DNA of 64,000 nt from Hermatobates lingyangjiaoensis (lineage: Eukaryota > Arthropoda > Insecta > Hemiptera > Hermatobatidae). Under the pieces are notes generated by a model. That model did not search any database. It was not told where the DNA came from and saw nothing but the letters and a program-made list of their open reading frames with translations. The position numbers were made by a program, and so were the translations under genes. The stretch spans positions 186,001-250,000 of the forward strand of contig JAPFBL010000120.1 of NCBI GenBank assembly GCA_026182355.1. The letters are read 5' to 3'. Positions 10,411 to 20,449 of this stretch are shown here, one piece after another (within the stretch, counting starts at the first letter, position 1; the number at the start of each line of letters is the position of its first letter).

Positions 10411-11049
10411 ATAGTTATATTGTAAAATCCTTGATTCTATCATTATATTACTGGATTAGTGCATCTTAATTATTATTATAATTTGTATAAATAGGGATAC
10501 AGTGGCAGAAAAATAACACACAGTGTTTATATAAGCTAAATTAATAAAAATCTTTAAAGCAGATTCATGAGTTTTATATTTAGAAATACGTAAAATATAC
10601 TTACAAGTCTCTGAGATTCCTGTAGGGCAGAAGTGTATCATTCTCGAGAATTTGAAATTTTGATTCAGTCAGGGTCCTGGAAAAAAATACATTGATTTGA
10701 AATAAACTATTAAGAGTATCAGAGTGCTGTTAGAAATAATAAACAGTTGATATATATGGTTCTTATTAAATATGAAACGCGCGAATATTGAGCCAGATAT
10801 AGGAGGGGTTGGGAGAGGAAAGACCATGATAGCGAGCTCTTATTTAATAACGAATTTCATTAAATTTACTTTTTCTATCCATCTATATGAATATAAAGAT
10901 TTGAAGTATTGCATTTGAGTTAAAATATCGAGTCTTGTTTTAAACGGAATATTTGTTTTGAGTACCACTGAGACCAATAGAATAAGCTCTGCGAATTTGT
11001 CCACTCTCCCACACTCTCTCTCACACACACACACACACACACCACACTT

Positions 11050-11352
11050 GACGAATAAATTAGTTTTATCTGCCCTGCGAACAATGATTTCACTGTGATG
11101 TTTTAGTTCCTTGGCTGCCTGGCGTAGTTCCGGTGTAAGTAGGTCAGATTTGCCATTTCCTCTTCGTTTGGTGCTTTCTGCTCGTAATTGGTCTCGGAGG
11201 TCCGGGCAGACCTCGATAATATTCTGTTCGCTTAAGTTCAACAGCGAACAGTACAGCTGTTCCAGCTCAACCGCCTTAGTGTCTCTATCAAATTTGCTAG
11301 AGAAATGGCACTTTGGGCCTAGGTTGACGAGAGAAGTCTGGTGTCTACGCAT
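11050..11352 (-). pseudogene. PLE N-terminal/RT motif 1 fragment, inverted
   Basis: On the minus strand the frame reads 'MRRHQTSLVNLGPKCHFSSK', then 'ELEQLYCSLLNLSEQNI', then 'VCPDLRDQLRAESTKRR', and ends in 'IIVRRADKTNLFVK'. LNLGPKF-like and RADK-T/S-N motifs are typical of PLE polyproteins, the latter being RT motif 1. Further downstream the frame is only the (CA)n tract ('CVCVCERE'). The fragment fits upstream of the plus-strand RT piece in protein order but faces the other way. Confidence 0.72.
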
Positions 11353-11367
11353 GCACCACTAAATCCC

Positions 11368-12503
11368 CTTTCCGGCATATTGACGGAACTCTCTACCGCC
11401 AAGTTGATGGCGTTGCAATGGGGTCACCACTAGGAGTGACCTTCGCAAACTTCTACATGTGTCACGTGGAAAATCAAGTACTGCAACAAGCCAAACCTAC
11501 CCTCTATTGCCGTTACGTTGACGACTGCCTCGTGGTTACAAAAACGAACCAGGAACTCCTTTCCCTTAAAGCTGCTCTGCAAGAAACATCAGGACTAAAC
11601 TTCACCCTGGAAGAAGCCAAAGAGTGCCAAATCAACTACCTCGATGTGCACATAGATGGACGAGGCACGAACTATGTGACATCAGTATACCAGAAGGAAA
11701 CGGATAAGGGCATATACTTAAATGCCAGAAGTGAATGCCCTGAGAGGTACAAGACAGGCACCATATATGCCCTCATACACCGCACATACAAAACCTCATC
11801 TACGTGGCAGATATTCAACGAAAGAATAAACCAACTCAGGCAAACCTTTGTGAATAATGGCTATACAAATAACGCCTTCAATAAAGTCCTGAATTCCTAC
11901 TTGGTCAATAAGGAAAGAAATACCAATAATGACCCAGACGGAACGGTATACCAGCTGTACTACAGAAACCAGTTCACAAGGGAGTACAAAACAGATGAAG
12001 CCGCACTTAAGAATATTATACGAAGAAACGTAAAATGCAAACAGCCCAACGACAGAATAAAATTACATATTTATTATAAGGCCCGGACCACAACAAATTT
12101 AGTCATAAAAAACAGCCCCATCACCGCAACCAGCGATCTGCAGAGAGTCAACGTCGTGTACGAATACAAATGTAAAAAAGGAGAGTGTGAGCTCCTGGCT
12201 AACGCCAAGTATATCGGCATGACGAAGACAACGCTTTCCAGACGCCTCACCATGCACCTTCAATCAGGAGCTATAAAGAACCATACCAGACAAGCACACA
12301 ATTCCGACCTATCCCGCCAGGACCTTACAGAAAACACCACCATCATCAGGCAAACCAATGATTACAATAGACTCCCAATCTATGAAGCAATAGAAATATC
12401 CAAAAATAGCCCTATAATCAATAGACAACAAACTGGGATGTCAAGAGTACTCAAGCTACTCGGAGAACAAGCCCCAGCAATAGGCCAAACCAATAACCAA
12501 TGA
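11368..12503 (+). pseudogene. PLE reverse transcriptase C-terminal half and GIY-YIG endonuclease
   Basis: The frame opens at 'FRHIDGTLYRQVDGVAMGSP' (RT motif B region). RYVDDCLVV holds the catalytic aspartates and is followed by the 'INYLDVHIDGRG' block. At the C-terminus 'VVYEYKCKKGECELL' and 'AKYIGMTKTTLSRRLTMHL' form the GIY-YIG core (GIY replaced by VYEY), with 'IKNHTRQAH' after it. About 379 codons are open without a stop to 12,503. The first ATG at 11,418 is internal to RT and is not a real start. A full PLE ORF would be roughly twice as long. The product would copy and insert the element, but this copy lacks RT motifs 1-A in cis. Confidence 0.85.
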
Positions 12504-12558
12504 GAAGGAAGAACCACAATAGCACAGCCAATCAGCGCTCACCCCCCTGACTCTCGGC

Positions 12559-12566
12559 TATATAAG
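12559..12566 (+). promoter_or_regulatory. TATA-like box in the PLE terminal repeat
   Basis: 'TATATAAG' preceded by GC and followed by 'GAGACCGG', about 30 bp upstream of the hammerhead-like core. The position suits an internal pLTR promoter; this is inferred from sequence only. Confidence 0.4.
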
Positions 12567-12590
12567 GAGACCGGTAACCCACCTGTTTTG

Positions 12591-12633
12591 TGTCTTGAAA
12601 ATGACTGCAGTAGACAGTCGAAACGCGTCGACA
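12591..12633 (+). ncRNA. Hammerhead-like ribozyme with U3/A8 core
   Basis: TTGAAAA at 12,595-12,601, extra T, stem II GACTG/CAGTC (12,603-12,607 and 12,615-12,619), GAAA at 12,620-12,623, helix III ACGCGT, position 17 = C12629, stem I TGTC/GACA (12,591-12,594 and 12,630-12,633). All helices are intact, but C3 is U and G8 is A. Confidence 0.55.
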
Positions 12634-12755
12634 AGAAGAATTCATTCCTTGAACCGTTGTTCTCACAACGAAAAATTAATTTTCCGCAAACTTGAAAAGT
12701 TGGAGAAGAAGATCATCGATCGACAATATTCAGTTTTGTATAACCAATCATGTAT
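12634..12755 (+). pseudogene. PLE ORF N-terminal start in the 3' pLTR
   Basis: After the ribozyme the sequence encodes, with one frameshift, 'IFRKLEKLEKKIIDRQYS' then 'VLYNQSC', ending in (TA)n. It aligns with the FRKIEKLVKKE block at 3.5 kb. It shows that the pLTR of this family extends into the ORF. Confidence 0.55.
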
Positions 12756-12770
12756 ATATATATATATATA

Positions 12771-13300
12771 AATAAAAAGATTTCACATAAACACGTGAAA
12801 CAGCAATCAATGATCAAACCACAATAAGAATGGGAAAACAAGACTAAGATCTTTCAACCGTAACAAGCGGTCTTCGTCAGAGTCAAAAACCCAACTGAAC
12901 ACTAGATGCAGAAAACATCTGGTGAGGAGTTGAGAAGAGTGGGAGGGAAGGTTGGTATTTTAAAAGGGTGAAAGCACAGGAAAGGACTAATGTCCAGAAA
13001 GGGATGTTTGGGGAAACAAAGGAGTACAGTAAGAAAAAGTAAAGTAGTTAGCGGATAGTTTTTTACTTTTTCTTACTGTACTCCTTTGTTTCCCCAAACA
13101 TCCCTTTCTGGACATTAGTCCTTTCCTGTGCTTTCACCCTTTTAAAATACCACCCTTCCCTCCCACTCTTCTCAACTCCTCACCAGATGTTTTCTGCATC
13201 TAGTGTTCAGTTGGGTTTTTGATTCTGACGAAGACCGCTTGTTACGGTTGAAAGATCTTAGTCTTGTTTTCCCATTCTTATTGTGGTTTGATCATTGATA
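12771..13300. mobile_element. PLE foldback, family A, long arms
   Basis: Arms about 12,776-13,035 and 13,060-13,300, nearly identical. They include the pLTR region upstream of the ribozyme ('ttactgtactcctttgtttc', 'cttcccactcttctcaac'-type words). The left arm alone carries 'gatttcacataaacacgtg'. Hammerhead on the plus strand at 13,221-13,264 and on the minus strand in the left arm. The upstream block recurs alone at 24.4 kb. Confidence 0.85.
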
Positions 13301-13304
13301 TATG

Positions 13305-13524
13305 TATATATAAAAAGATTTCACATAAACACGTGAAACAACAATCAATGATCAAACCACAATAAGAAATGGGAAAACAAGACTAAGATCTTTCAACCGT
13401 AACAAGCGGTCTTCGTCAGAGTCAGAGTGGGTTGGGTTTTTGACTCTGACGAAGACCGCTTGTTACGGTTGAAAGATCTTAGTCTTGTTTTCCCATTTCT
13501 TATTGTGGTTTGATCATTGATATG

Positions 13525-13538
<14 letters not shown>
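13305..13538. mobile_element. PLE foldback, family A
   Basis: Arms about 13,307-13,425 and 13,430-13,530 with almost no spacer. The left arm has the 'gatttcacataaacacgtg' extension; the right arm stops at 'gatcattgat'. An intact hammerhead on plus lies at 13,442-13,484. It lies immediately beside the previous unit with only (TA)n-like sequence between. Confidence 0.85.
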
Positions 13539-13561
<23 letters not shown>

Positions 13562-13562
13562 T
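13523..13562. repeat. (TA)n/(TG)n microsatellite
   Basis: TA run changing to about ten TG units, directly at the short-arm end of the family A foldback. Confidence 0.9.
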
Positions 13563-13700
13563 AAACAACCTTATTAAACCAAACTTAGCTGATATCTGTT
13601 TCCTAATAAGCTTATCAAGTTTTCCACATAACACTTACGCTACTTCATCTACAGGGATAATATTTCGTTCATTATCATTTAATGTAAAATTTTAAAATTA
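13563..13700 (-). pseudogene. PLE N-terminal remnant
   Basis: 'ccaaacttagctgatatctg', 'ataagcttatcaagttttcc' and 'acttcatctacaggga' resemble the minus arm of the 3.3-kb unit (KLVKK...SAKFG). Strongly decayed. Confidence 0.4.
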
Positions 13701-13842
13701 CATCTTATTATTGGAAAAACACAGAAAAGTTTTTTTTTTATTTATTATTATAAAATAATAAATATTAGTCTATTGTGACATATAAAACATATCAAATTAA
13801 ACATATAGTTGGCATGTAATAAATTATTTAGAAGGTACTGAC

Positions 13843-13983
13843 AGACTTCCGATGTTGGCACTGAGATTTGACGGTATAGAACTGACTCCGTCACATTTGC
13901 ATTTTGGCATTAGACTCTCCTCCCAACATTGGCAATCGGCCTTTGACCCTGCTAATGACTCCCATGACCAGTTAAATCCGCAG
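13843..13983 (-). CDS. Candidate host exon, Cys-rich (unidentified protein)
   Basis: On the minus strand 'ttttgttttag' (acceptor) is followed by an open frame: CGFNWSWESLAGSKADCQCW, then 'EESLMPKCKCDGVSSIPS', then 'NLSANIGS'. A GTCAGT donor at 13,842 gives 141 nt, in phase with the 8.9-kb candidate. Without splicing the frame stops 5 codons later at TAA. Six cysteines and three tryptophans in under 50 residues are unlike random frames in AT-rich DNA. The spacing suggests an extracellular Cys-rich domain, but I do not recognise a family. Donor choice is uncertain (GTACCT at 13,838 is the alternative). Confidence 0.42.
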
Positions 13984-13989
13984 CTAAAA

Positions 13990-14574
13990 CACAATTGATA
14001 ACATTTCCTTTTTTGTTTTATAAAATTAATAGTACAGTATGTGTAATAAAATCTTGTATATTTACTGAGTTGTGAATAGCTTTTCTAAACTGTAACATTT
14101 CGGTTATAAACATAATTCGGAGTTTAAGATGTATGATCTAGGATTCCTATGGTTGGTATACCATGCTTTTAGTATTATAAAGCATGGTTCATTCCTTTCA
14201 CTGGAATTTTATTGTAGTAATTTAACCACTGAATAGTTACAAAAGAATTTCTGATATAAGATTAGCCCTGTTAGAATTTCTAAATCACTGGAATGATAAC
14301 GTCAAATGCGAAATAAGGGTAAGTTTAGTACTGCTGCAGTCTTTAAGATTTCAAGGGTTTAGATGGTGTCACAACGTTTTATGAAAAATGTTTCAATAAA
14401 AATTTTAAAAAATTCTTAGATGACTGTTTGAATGAAAAACTTTTATAAAATTCATTAATTCTAAAATGTTTGCTTAATGTTTGTATCGGGATGTTTACTT
14501 TTCTTTATTATGAGTTTATTTTTTTCTTTATTGTGCTTTTCTTTCTGTATTGTGAGTTCAAAAATTGTATTTTA
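13990..14574. other. AT-rich DNA, nothing recognised
   Basis: The segment 14,398-14,485 is related to 15,540-15,612 ('aaaatgtttgcttaatg'). No other feature is visible. Confidence 0.45.
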
Positions 14575-14579
14575 CTCAA

Positions 14580-14640
14580 AATGTATTTAGAGTAGGGATA
14601 TTTAACGAATTCCTGACTTGGTACAGGAAGATCAGCTTAG
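14580..14640 (-). repeat. SINE internal fragment
   Basis: 'atgtatttagagtagggat' and 'taacga.tt.cctgac' match the middle of the SINE family in reverse orientation. Neither end is present. Confidence 0.55.
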
Positions 14641-15055
14641 ATTTAGGGATAATACAGCCCTATACAGGGATGTATAGAAAATCAGAGAGCAGGTGGGGCT
14701 GTGCGGCATGAATCTGCCGCATGTCAAATGTCAAATACTAGAAATAGTACATATTCTAGTACACCTGAGTGCAGTAAAGTGTTGTAGTCCTCAAATGCAG
14801 TCAGCCGAGTTATGTAACACCCCATTTATAACAATGGGCCTCACATTCCACCCTTACAGCAAAACCAAATACAAGTTCATACGTGTGGCAGTTAGAAACA
14901 GACTATTCAAATTTACACCTGCATGGATGAGAGTGGATGGTCTAATGGCTAAGATTATGCCGTTATCAGCAGATACTTTGAGGTTAAGTTCTATCATTAT
15001 CATATTGTGTCATGTGGAAGAAGCTATTTGGAAAAATTGCTTTCAATAAATTTAA
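14641..15055 (+). other. Unassigned segment with a 118-codon open frame
   Basis: Open from about 14,693 to 15,049 without a recognisable domain. Its first in-frame ATG follows a few codons in. Base composition is more balanced than the flanks. It might be a remnant of an unrecognised element; no splice or promoter context supports a gene. Confidence 0.25.
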
Positions 15056-15970
15056 TTCCCATTATTTAAGCTCACAACAATGTTAGAACAATATTTACTA
15101 ATGAATATGAACTGTTTAATAATTAAACCCCGATTAAAATATTTTTGAAATATATTATCTGGAGTGGCCTACAATCAATTGAAGCGTAAGAGAATAAACT
15201 CATTTACTTTCGCTATATCTGTTCTATCGTCAGAATGGAGCCAGCAAGATCAAATTTACAGAAGGGATATCAAAAGCTCCATTATATACAACATGTACTT
15301 CTTCATATCATTGAAGGTTTTTCTGTTCTGTTGATTAAATATTTTTTTAAACTGAATCTGATGATTTGCCCTTTGATAAGTTTGCTTTCTCTTATGATGA
15401 ACCTTATTTACCCAAAACTTCTCAAGTAACTATAAACAGAACTTTTGCCAAAAACAAACTTATTGTATGAACTTTATTTACCCAAAACTTCTCAAGTAAC
15501 TATAAACAGAACTTTTGTCAAAAACAAACTTATTGTTAACATTTTCGAATAATTGTTTGAATAAAAAACTCGTACTAAAATCATTAAATCTTAAATGTTT
15601 GCTTAATGCATTTGTTTTAAAGGTGAGATATGGAGGCTATATATAATTTTGCTACGCATAGTTACGTGAGTATGCGTAAACTGTCCTTTACAAACATGGC
15701 GGCTTTACCAGATTTAATAGATTGATATATCTAATGATACCTACAGGTACAGGTACTACAGATACTCTACAGCTTTAACTAACTTAATAATTTACAGGTA
15801 AATAATTTCCATTATTTAAGGTCACAAGAATGTTAGAAAAATATTTACTAATGAATGTGAACTATTTTTTACATTATCGGTTGTACTTATTAGTACATAC
15901 CAATTAGGATTTTCTGAAATATACCAAAAAAAAATATCATCTGGAATGGCCTACAATCAAGTTTATATCG
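15055..15970. repeat. Local duplications
   Basis: 15,055-15,175 is repeated at 15,808-15,955 ('aatatttactaatgaat', 'ggcctacaatcaa'). 15,397-15,536 is a perfect-register 70-bp tandem duplication ('cccaaaacttctcaagtaac'). Confidence 0.7.
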
Positions 15971-16257
15971 TGGAAAAGTTAAGAATGGAACTTACAAAAA
16001 GTAATTTAGACCTGCTGTTTTACTCTGAAATCCAACTCTTTTTATAGGACAAATTTGAACATGTAGACAAACAAAGGAGGTAACATAGGGCAATATATCA
16101 TTGTTTTCTAAAAGTAAATTAGTTCATCTTTTCAGCTACCAACTGAAAAAACAAGTAGGTAGCTGGACTTTCCTTCGTTTACAGTTATTTCATTTATTAA
16201 TGTTTACAAATGTCTGGCTTTGTTGAACATTTATCCTTTCAGATAATTTTTTATAGA

Positions 16258-16345
16258 TTGAATGTGCACAGATAAATTATAGAATAGAAGAAAATTTCAT
16301 TATTAGTACAGTGTTAAGTAAATGCCTCTGTATACAACACATAAC
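16258..16345 (+). repeat. R1 fragment
   Basis: 'aaattatagaatagaagaa' and 'aaatgcctctgtatacaa' match R1 at 735-800. Confidence 0.55.
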
Positions 16346-16535
16346 TATTGTTCTTCAGGGACAATCAATTAAAACATCAATCAATCAAACATGAATTAGA
16401 TGAATTTATAATTGAATAAATTGTTAAAGAAATTAAGACTATTTCAAATATAATAGGGAAAAATACTGTCAATGATGCCGATCTTCATTAAACTTTAAAT
16501 CAAAATTCATAACCTGCCCAGAGCTTGTATTCACT

Positions 16536-16579
16536 TGCTCTCTGACGACGTTATAGACAAAAAGATCTCAGAGCGATTA
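16536..16579 (+). ncRNA. Decayed hammerhead-like motif
   Basis: GCTCT, then CTGACGA, then AAAGATCTC and AGAGC. Stem I would be a perfect 5 bp, and helix III (AGATCT) and C17 are present. G12 is A, and stem II is weak, so activity is unlikely. Confidence 0.4.
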
Positions 16580-16611
16580 TCTTCCATCATTGGTGGTGAG
16601 TTATCTGAATT

Positions 16612-16668
16612 CATATATATATATATATATATATATAATTATTTATAAAATTTATATATATATACAAT
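16612..16668. repeat. (TA)n-rich tract
   Basis: Two TA runs separated by 'attatttataaaattta'. No PLE arm is seen beside it. Confidence 0.85.
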
Positions 16669-16889
16669 TATTTAAACTATATTTAAATTTGTATACTTCT
16701 AAAATGTCTTTTTAATCATAATTAACAATTTTAAGGTAAATAATATGTATTTAAATTCATATTATTTTCATTCAATCACACACATTAATATGATTGCACC
16801 TTGCAAGATTGGCAACATAGTTAAATTTTTATCACTATTACCTACGTCTAGACTATTTAATTTATTTAATAGTACATTTATTTAATAAC

Positions 16890-17182
16890 AAACCAAGGTC
16901 AGGTTGCAGTGCTGGTCCCACAGAGGATACACATAGGACATATCTCTGTGATACCTCAGAATAGATGTTCTACCTTGGGTGTCCTAAATTTTTACCTAAT
17001 TCTAGTGTATTAAGAGTAGGGATGTTTAACAAGTACATGACCTTGTACAGGCACGGGACCGACGTCCGAAAGGTGACATGCTCAGATATTTTCAACTCCC
17101 ACGTGAAGAAATCCAGGGCTAGAGAGGGTATTGAATCCCCGATCTACCAGTCCCTTAATCTGGGCTACCTTGGCACGTAAAA
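16890..17182 (-). repeat. SINE copy, minus orientation
   Basis: 'gtcaggttgcag' tail, 'ctagtgtattaagagtaggg' body, and head 'gggtattgaatccccg' (B box in reverse) to 'cttggcacg'. About 290 bp, moderately diverged. Confidence 0.75.
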
Positions 17183-17310
17183 AGAAACGAATAATATAAA
17201 TTCATTATTATTTTTGGTAGTGACTAAATTTCAGTATGCCTTAATAAACTTTTTTTGATTTATCTAATTTGTACATATTCACATCAGACAACATATATTA
17301 GGGTGTAAAA

Positions 17311-17673
17311 GGGGCCAGGTTAGATCAGTGGTTGACGTACTCGCCTCTGAACTAGTAGGTCCAGGGTTCGATACCCACCTGGCACTCGATTCATTCACGT
17401 GGGACATGAAAAAATTTGAGTTCATCATCCCTCGGAGAGGACGTTAAACCGTTGGTCCCGAGTCTGTATGATGTGAGGTATTCGTTAAAGATACCTACCC
17501 TAAATACTTTTGAGTTAGAAAAAAATTAGGATTTCCAATGAAGAATCAACAGGTAATATGGCTTACCTATTATTAAAATGGGTGCCAAATAATAAATGAG
17601 ACACAATTTCCGCCACCTAGAACAGCGCTAAAAGGTGAAAGCCATAGAAGTGTGGGAAAAACAAACAAACAAA
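17311..17673 (+). repeat. Full-length tRNA-headed SINE
   Basis: About 363 bp. The tRNA-like head has a pol III A box (tagatcagtgg, 17,321-17,331) and B box (GGTTCGATACC, 17,365-17,375). The body reads 'gagaggacgttaaaccg', 'ggtattcgttaaagatacc' and 'gggtgccaaataataaatga'. The tail is caaacaaac. It is transcribed by pol III and moved by a partner LINE, as known for such elements. It does not fold as a true tRNA gene: the acceptor stem is not closed and sequence continues without a terminator. Confidence 0.85.
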
Positions 17674-17679
17674 CTGTCT

Positions 17680-18470
17680 ATAATGAAAGACTACTAGTGC
17701 ATATATTTAGTGCTGTTGCATTATTGACACCAATATAACGGGTTACACCTACTATCAGTGAGCCATAACAAAATAGTATTCATAGAACTTTAAAACTGTT
17801 AACTGTCATGAAGTTTATTCAAATTGGACAATCTATTTTCAAATATATTGGAAAGAAATATTATAAATATTTCCTAAAACGAGAATTAAACTTCGACTGA
17901 ATTTAAATTAATTATTAAAATTTTATTAAATTAAATAATAATATAATTAATTAATGTACACTTCAAAAGTGGCAAAGCTTTATTGGTTGTTGGAATAACT
18001 TATTAAAAAAAATGATTCTTTTAGGGGGAAAAGTTGAACATTAATTGGATGATATGAACCAAATTGAATCAATAAAAATATTCAGATAAAAGATAATGAT
18101 TCATCAGTATTGAAGCAGTCATTTTAATCAGAAAGCAGCAAGGTGAAGGAGTTTTACCTTTCTAACAAATCAATTTCTTGCTTTAAAGCTAATTTATGTT
18201 TTCAATGACTTATGTTATTATTCCTTTAAAATTACATCAATTTTAAATTCTATAACTCTAAACAAATTAGCTTTTAATGTAAAATAAACGTTGTTTACAA
18301 GATCAAACTCCTTTTAATTTAGAGGAGTTGTATAGCTAACTCACCCATTCTTTGTAATAAATAACGTTTAAAGATAACTGAGATTAAATTTCCACTGATA
18401 GTTAATGTAAATACATTAACCTGTTTTAGCTCGTATTTCGTATGTGTAATTGGCCATTCTTAAAATTATT
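17680..18470. other. AT-rich DNA, nothing recognised
   Basis: No repeat or coding signal identified. Confidence 0.5.
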
Positions 18471-18472
18471 CA

Positions 18473-18668
18473 TATATTAATATGGCAAACTGTCATACCT
18501 CCTAAGATGATCTTGGAGTCGTTGGAGCGCTTTCGGACGTTGTCCATCTTTGATTGCAACTAATCTCTAGTTAGGTTAGTTGCGATTGAAGATAGACAAC
18601 GTCCGAAAGCGCTCCAACGACTCCAAGATCATCTTACAAAGTATGATGGTTTTGCCATATTAATAATA
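18473..18668. mobile_element. PLE-like foldback
   Basis: Arms about 18,473-18,562 and 18,580-18,668 ('gatcttggagtcgttggagc' and its complement). The right arm reads TTGAAGA, 'tagacaacgtcc' and GAAAGCGCTC, a hammerhead-like core with U3 but normal G8; helix III is AGCGCT. It adjoins TA-rich sequence. Confidence 0.65.
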
Positions 18669-18796
18669 TATATCATACTATCCTCAGTGGTAATAATAAT
18701 ATGCATGTATTTAAAATTATTCACCTTCATTACAAACTTAACAAGTATTAATTTCAAAAATCATATTTCTATTTTTGCCATCACAAATTTTACAGT

Positions 18797-18900
18797 GATT
18801 CTATATATCTTTATATATATCCATTATATATCTTTATATATATCCATTATATATCTTTATATATATCCATTATATATCTTTATATATATCCGTTATATAG
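18797..18900. repeat. 23-bp minisatellite
   Basis: Four units of 'tatatctttatatatatcca' with tt, ending at the PLE fragment boundary at 18,900. Confidence 0.85.
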
Positions 18901-19720
18901 CGGAGTAAAAAACTATCCGCTAGCTGTCAACCCCCTTAAAAGGCTATTGCTCTCGTAAAGAAAGCATCAAGTTTGAAGAGACCCTTACTAATGTTTATAA
19001 TATTTGATCTATTAAATTTAATTAGAGACGATTTAATAATATTTCTTAAGAACATTTATTTTTCATAGGTAATAAATTTAGCTCCTGTCCAATCAATATG
19101 ATGATTTTCATTCTTTATACCCAAGAAAAAGGCACTACTTTTTTCTTGTCTACTTACGTTGTATTGGTGTTGTTTTACAAGTGTCTTTAATAATTTACCA
19201 GTATGACCAATATAAATTTTGATTGCAATTTTCGCACGTAATTTTATAAATACCACCGGACTCCAATTCGCTGGGATAGTTTTTTATTGATATATTACCC
19301 ACGTTATTACGATTAGAAAACAGTCTTGATCAACCCGTACATATATGGCAAAGAAGGGGACTTTGATATAAATTTAGTAATAAAAGTTCAGGTTGATTTT
19401 TTATGATAGCTTTAATTTTTTTATTAGGCAAACTATTGACCCTTTCGAAAGGATTGGACCTTAACTTTGTATACACATTTTTATCTTTTAACATCCTCTC
19501 AATTTTAGCTATTTAATCTTTTTTATTTAATATTAATGTTACTTTTGATTTATCCGCTTCTGTAATTTTTATAGTATTATCTTTTTTAAGTTTAGAATGA
19601 GCCTCCATAAAACGTCTAGGTACACAAGCAACATCGGTTTTTTTCTAAAAATCCGTATAACATTCCTTTTAAAATATTTAAATTATCAATGTCCATATAA
19701 TTTGATTTTTTTGCGTTACA
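18900..19720 (-). mobile_element. Decayed PLE with RT motifs 1-2 and GIY-YIG
   Basis: On the minus strand: 'VPRRFMEAHSKLKKDNTIKI' then 'TEADKSKVTLILNKKD' and 'KDKNVYTKLRSNPFERVNS' (RT motif 1 and 2 region, near 19,660-19,440), then directly 'NQPELLLLNLYQSPLLC' and the GIY-YIG domain. The catalytic YVDD part is deleted. The 3' side (18,900-18,960) matches family A pLTR sequence ('ttgacagctagcggatag'). Confidence 0.7.
19056..19300 (-). pseudogene. GIY-YIG endonuclease domain remnant
   Basis: 'ESGGIYKITCENCNQ' gives GIY; one frameshift later 'KIYIGHTGKLLKTLVKQHQY' gives YIG and the conserved basic turn. 'NENHHIDWTGAKFI' is the usual domain end. Two frames are needed, so it is broken. The domain nicks target DNA in PLEs. 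Confidence 0.7.
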
Positions 19721-19889
19721 AAAACCTTAAGCGACCTGAACATAATTTAAATTTTTACTTGTAAGAACAAAAGTTATACTACTGCATATGCTGCTACTGC
19801 ATTATTGTCTAATATTCTGTCTGATAAATTAGATGTACAGAATTCTTTTTGTACGATCGAAAAAGATATCAAACAAACGGTGACTTGCT

Positions 19890-20371
19890 GGCTCAAAATA
19901 TATTCTACAGTGTTAAATTAAAGGCTAATAAAAGCTATTAAAAAAATAATAAATAAAGACTAAAAATTAATGAAAAATATCAAAACATAATCAATTGTAA
20001 CAAGAGAATGATAAAAATATCAAAAATAGAAGTTAAAATTAATAAAAAAATCCCAAAAATGTTTTCTTTGATCCGATTGGCTAATTCTTATCGCCCAACT
20101 TCCAGTTTAGCATGCCACCCACACCCTTGTGAATCTACGCACTACACATTAATATTTGTTCAGAATTATTTCTTATTTTTTTTCTTTTTGTTGTTCATTT
20201 TTATTTACAACACAGTATATTATTCAGTAAGGTCAGGATTCTCTCTCTCTGTAGGAAAGGTTGTTGTTTGAGCTTTTGAGGCTGTTATAAAGCCATGTCC
20301 ATTATTCGCGGATTTTTGCTTTTCGCGGGTGTCTTCGGTCCCCATTATCTGCAAAAAGTGAGGGATTACTG
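19890..20371 (+). mobile_element. pogo/Tigger-like MITE, 5'-truncated
   Basis: Homologous to the element at 46,441-47,111 from 'attaaattaaaggctaataa' to the terminus 'agtgagggattactg' followed by TA. The right flank continues as SINE sequence ('tttagagtagggatc'), so it inserted at a TA within a SINE. Confidence 0.7.
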
Positions 20372-20440
20372 TATTTAGAGTAGGGATCTTTAACAATTAC
20401 CTGACATCGTACAGACTCGGGACCTCGGAACAATGAATCG
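20372..20440 (-). repeat. SINE fragment interrupted by the MITE
   Basis: 'tatttagagtagggatcttt' to 'cgtacagactcggg' matches the SINE body in reverse orientation. Confidence 0.6.
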
Positions 20441-20449
20441 AAAACGCCA

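Larger units (their letters stand above)
10990..12755 (+). mobile_element. Penelope-like element with inverted 5' part
   Basis: Two pieces of one PLE in opposite orientation. About 11,050-11,360 (minus) encodes the region before and including RT motif 1. About 11,368-12,503 (plus) encodes RT from motif B through the YVDD motif to a C-terminal GIY-YIG domain. Then come a 3' UTR, a pLTR with a TATA-like box and hammerhead-like core, and the start of the next ORF copy ending in (TA)n near 12,755. RT motifs between the pieces are missing. The left edge is a (CA)n tract at 11,024. Confidence 0.8.

Noticed and set aside
11111..11362. 83-codon plus-strand ORF
   Set aside because: Shadow of the inverted PLE N-terminal frame on the minus strand.
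11418..12503. Functional host reverse transcriptase or telomerase gene
   Set aside because: The fused GIY-YIG domain, the flanking pLTR and the inverted N-terminal piece show it is a broken Penelope-like element. Telomerase lacks GIY-YIG.
17311..17383. tRNA gene
   Set aside because: A and B boxes are present but the acceptor stem does not close, there is no terminator, and the same head recurs about ten times fused to a common body. It is a SINE head.
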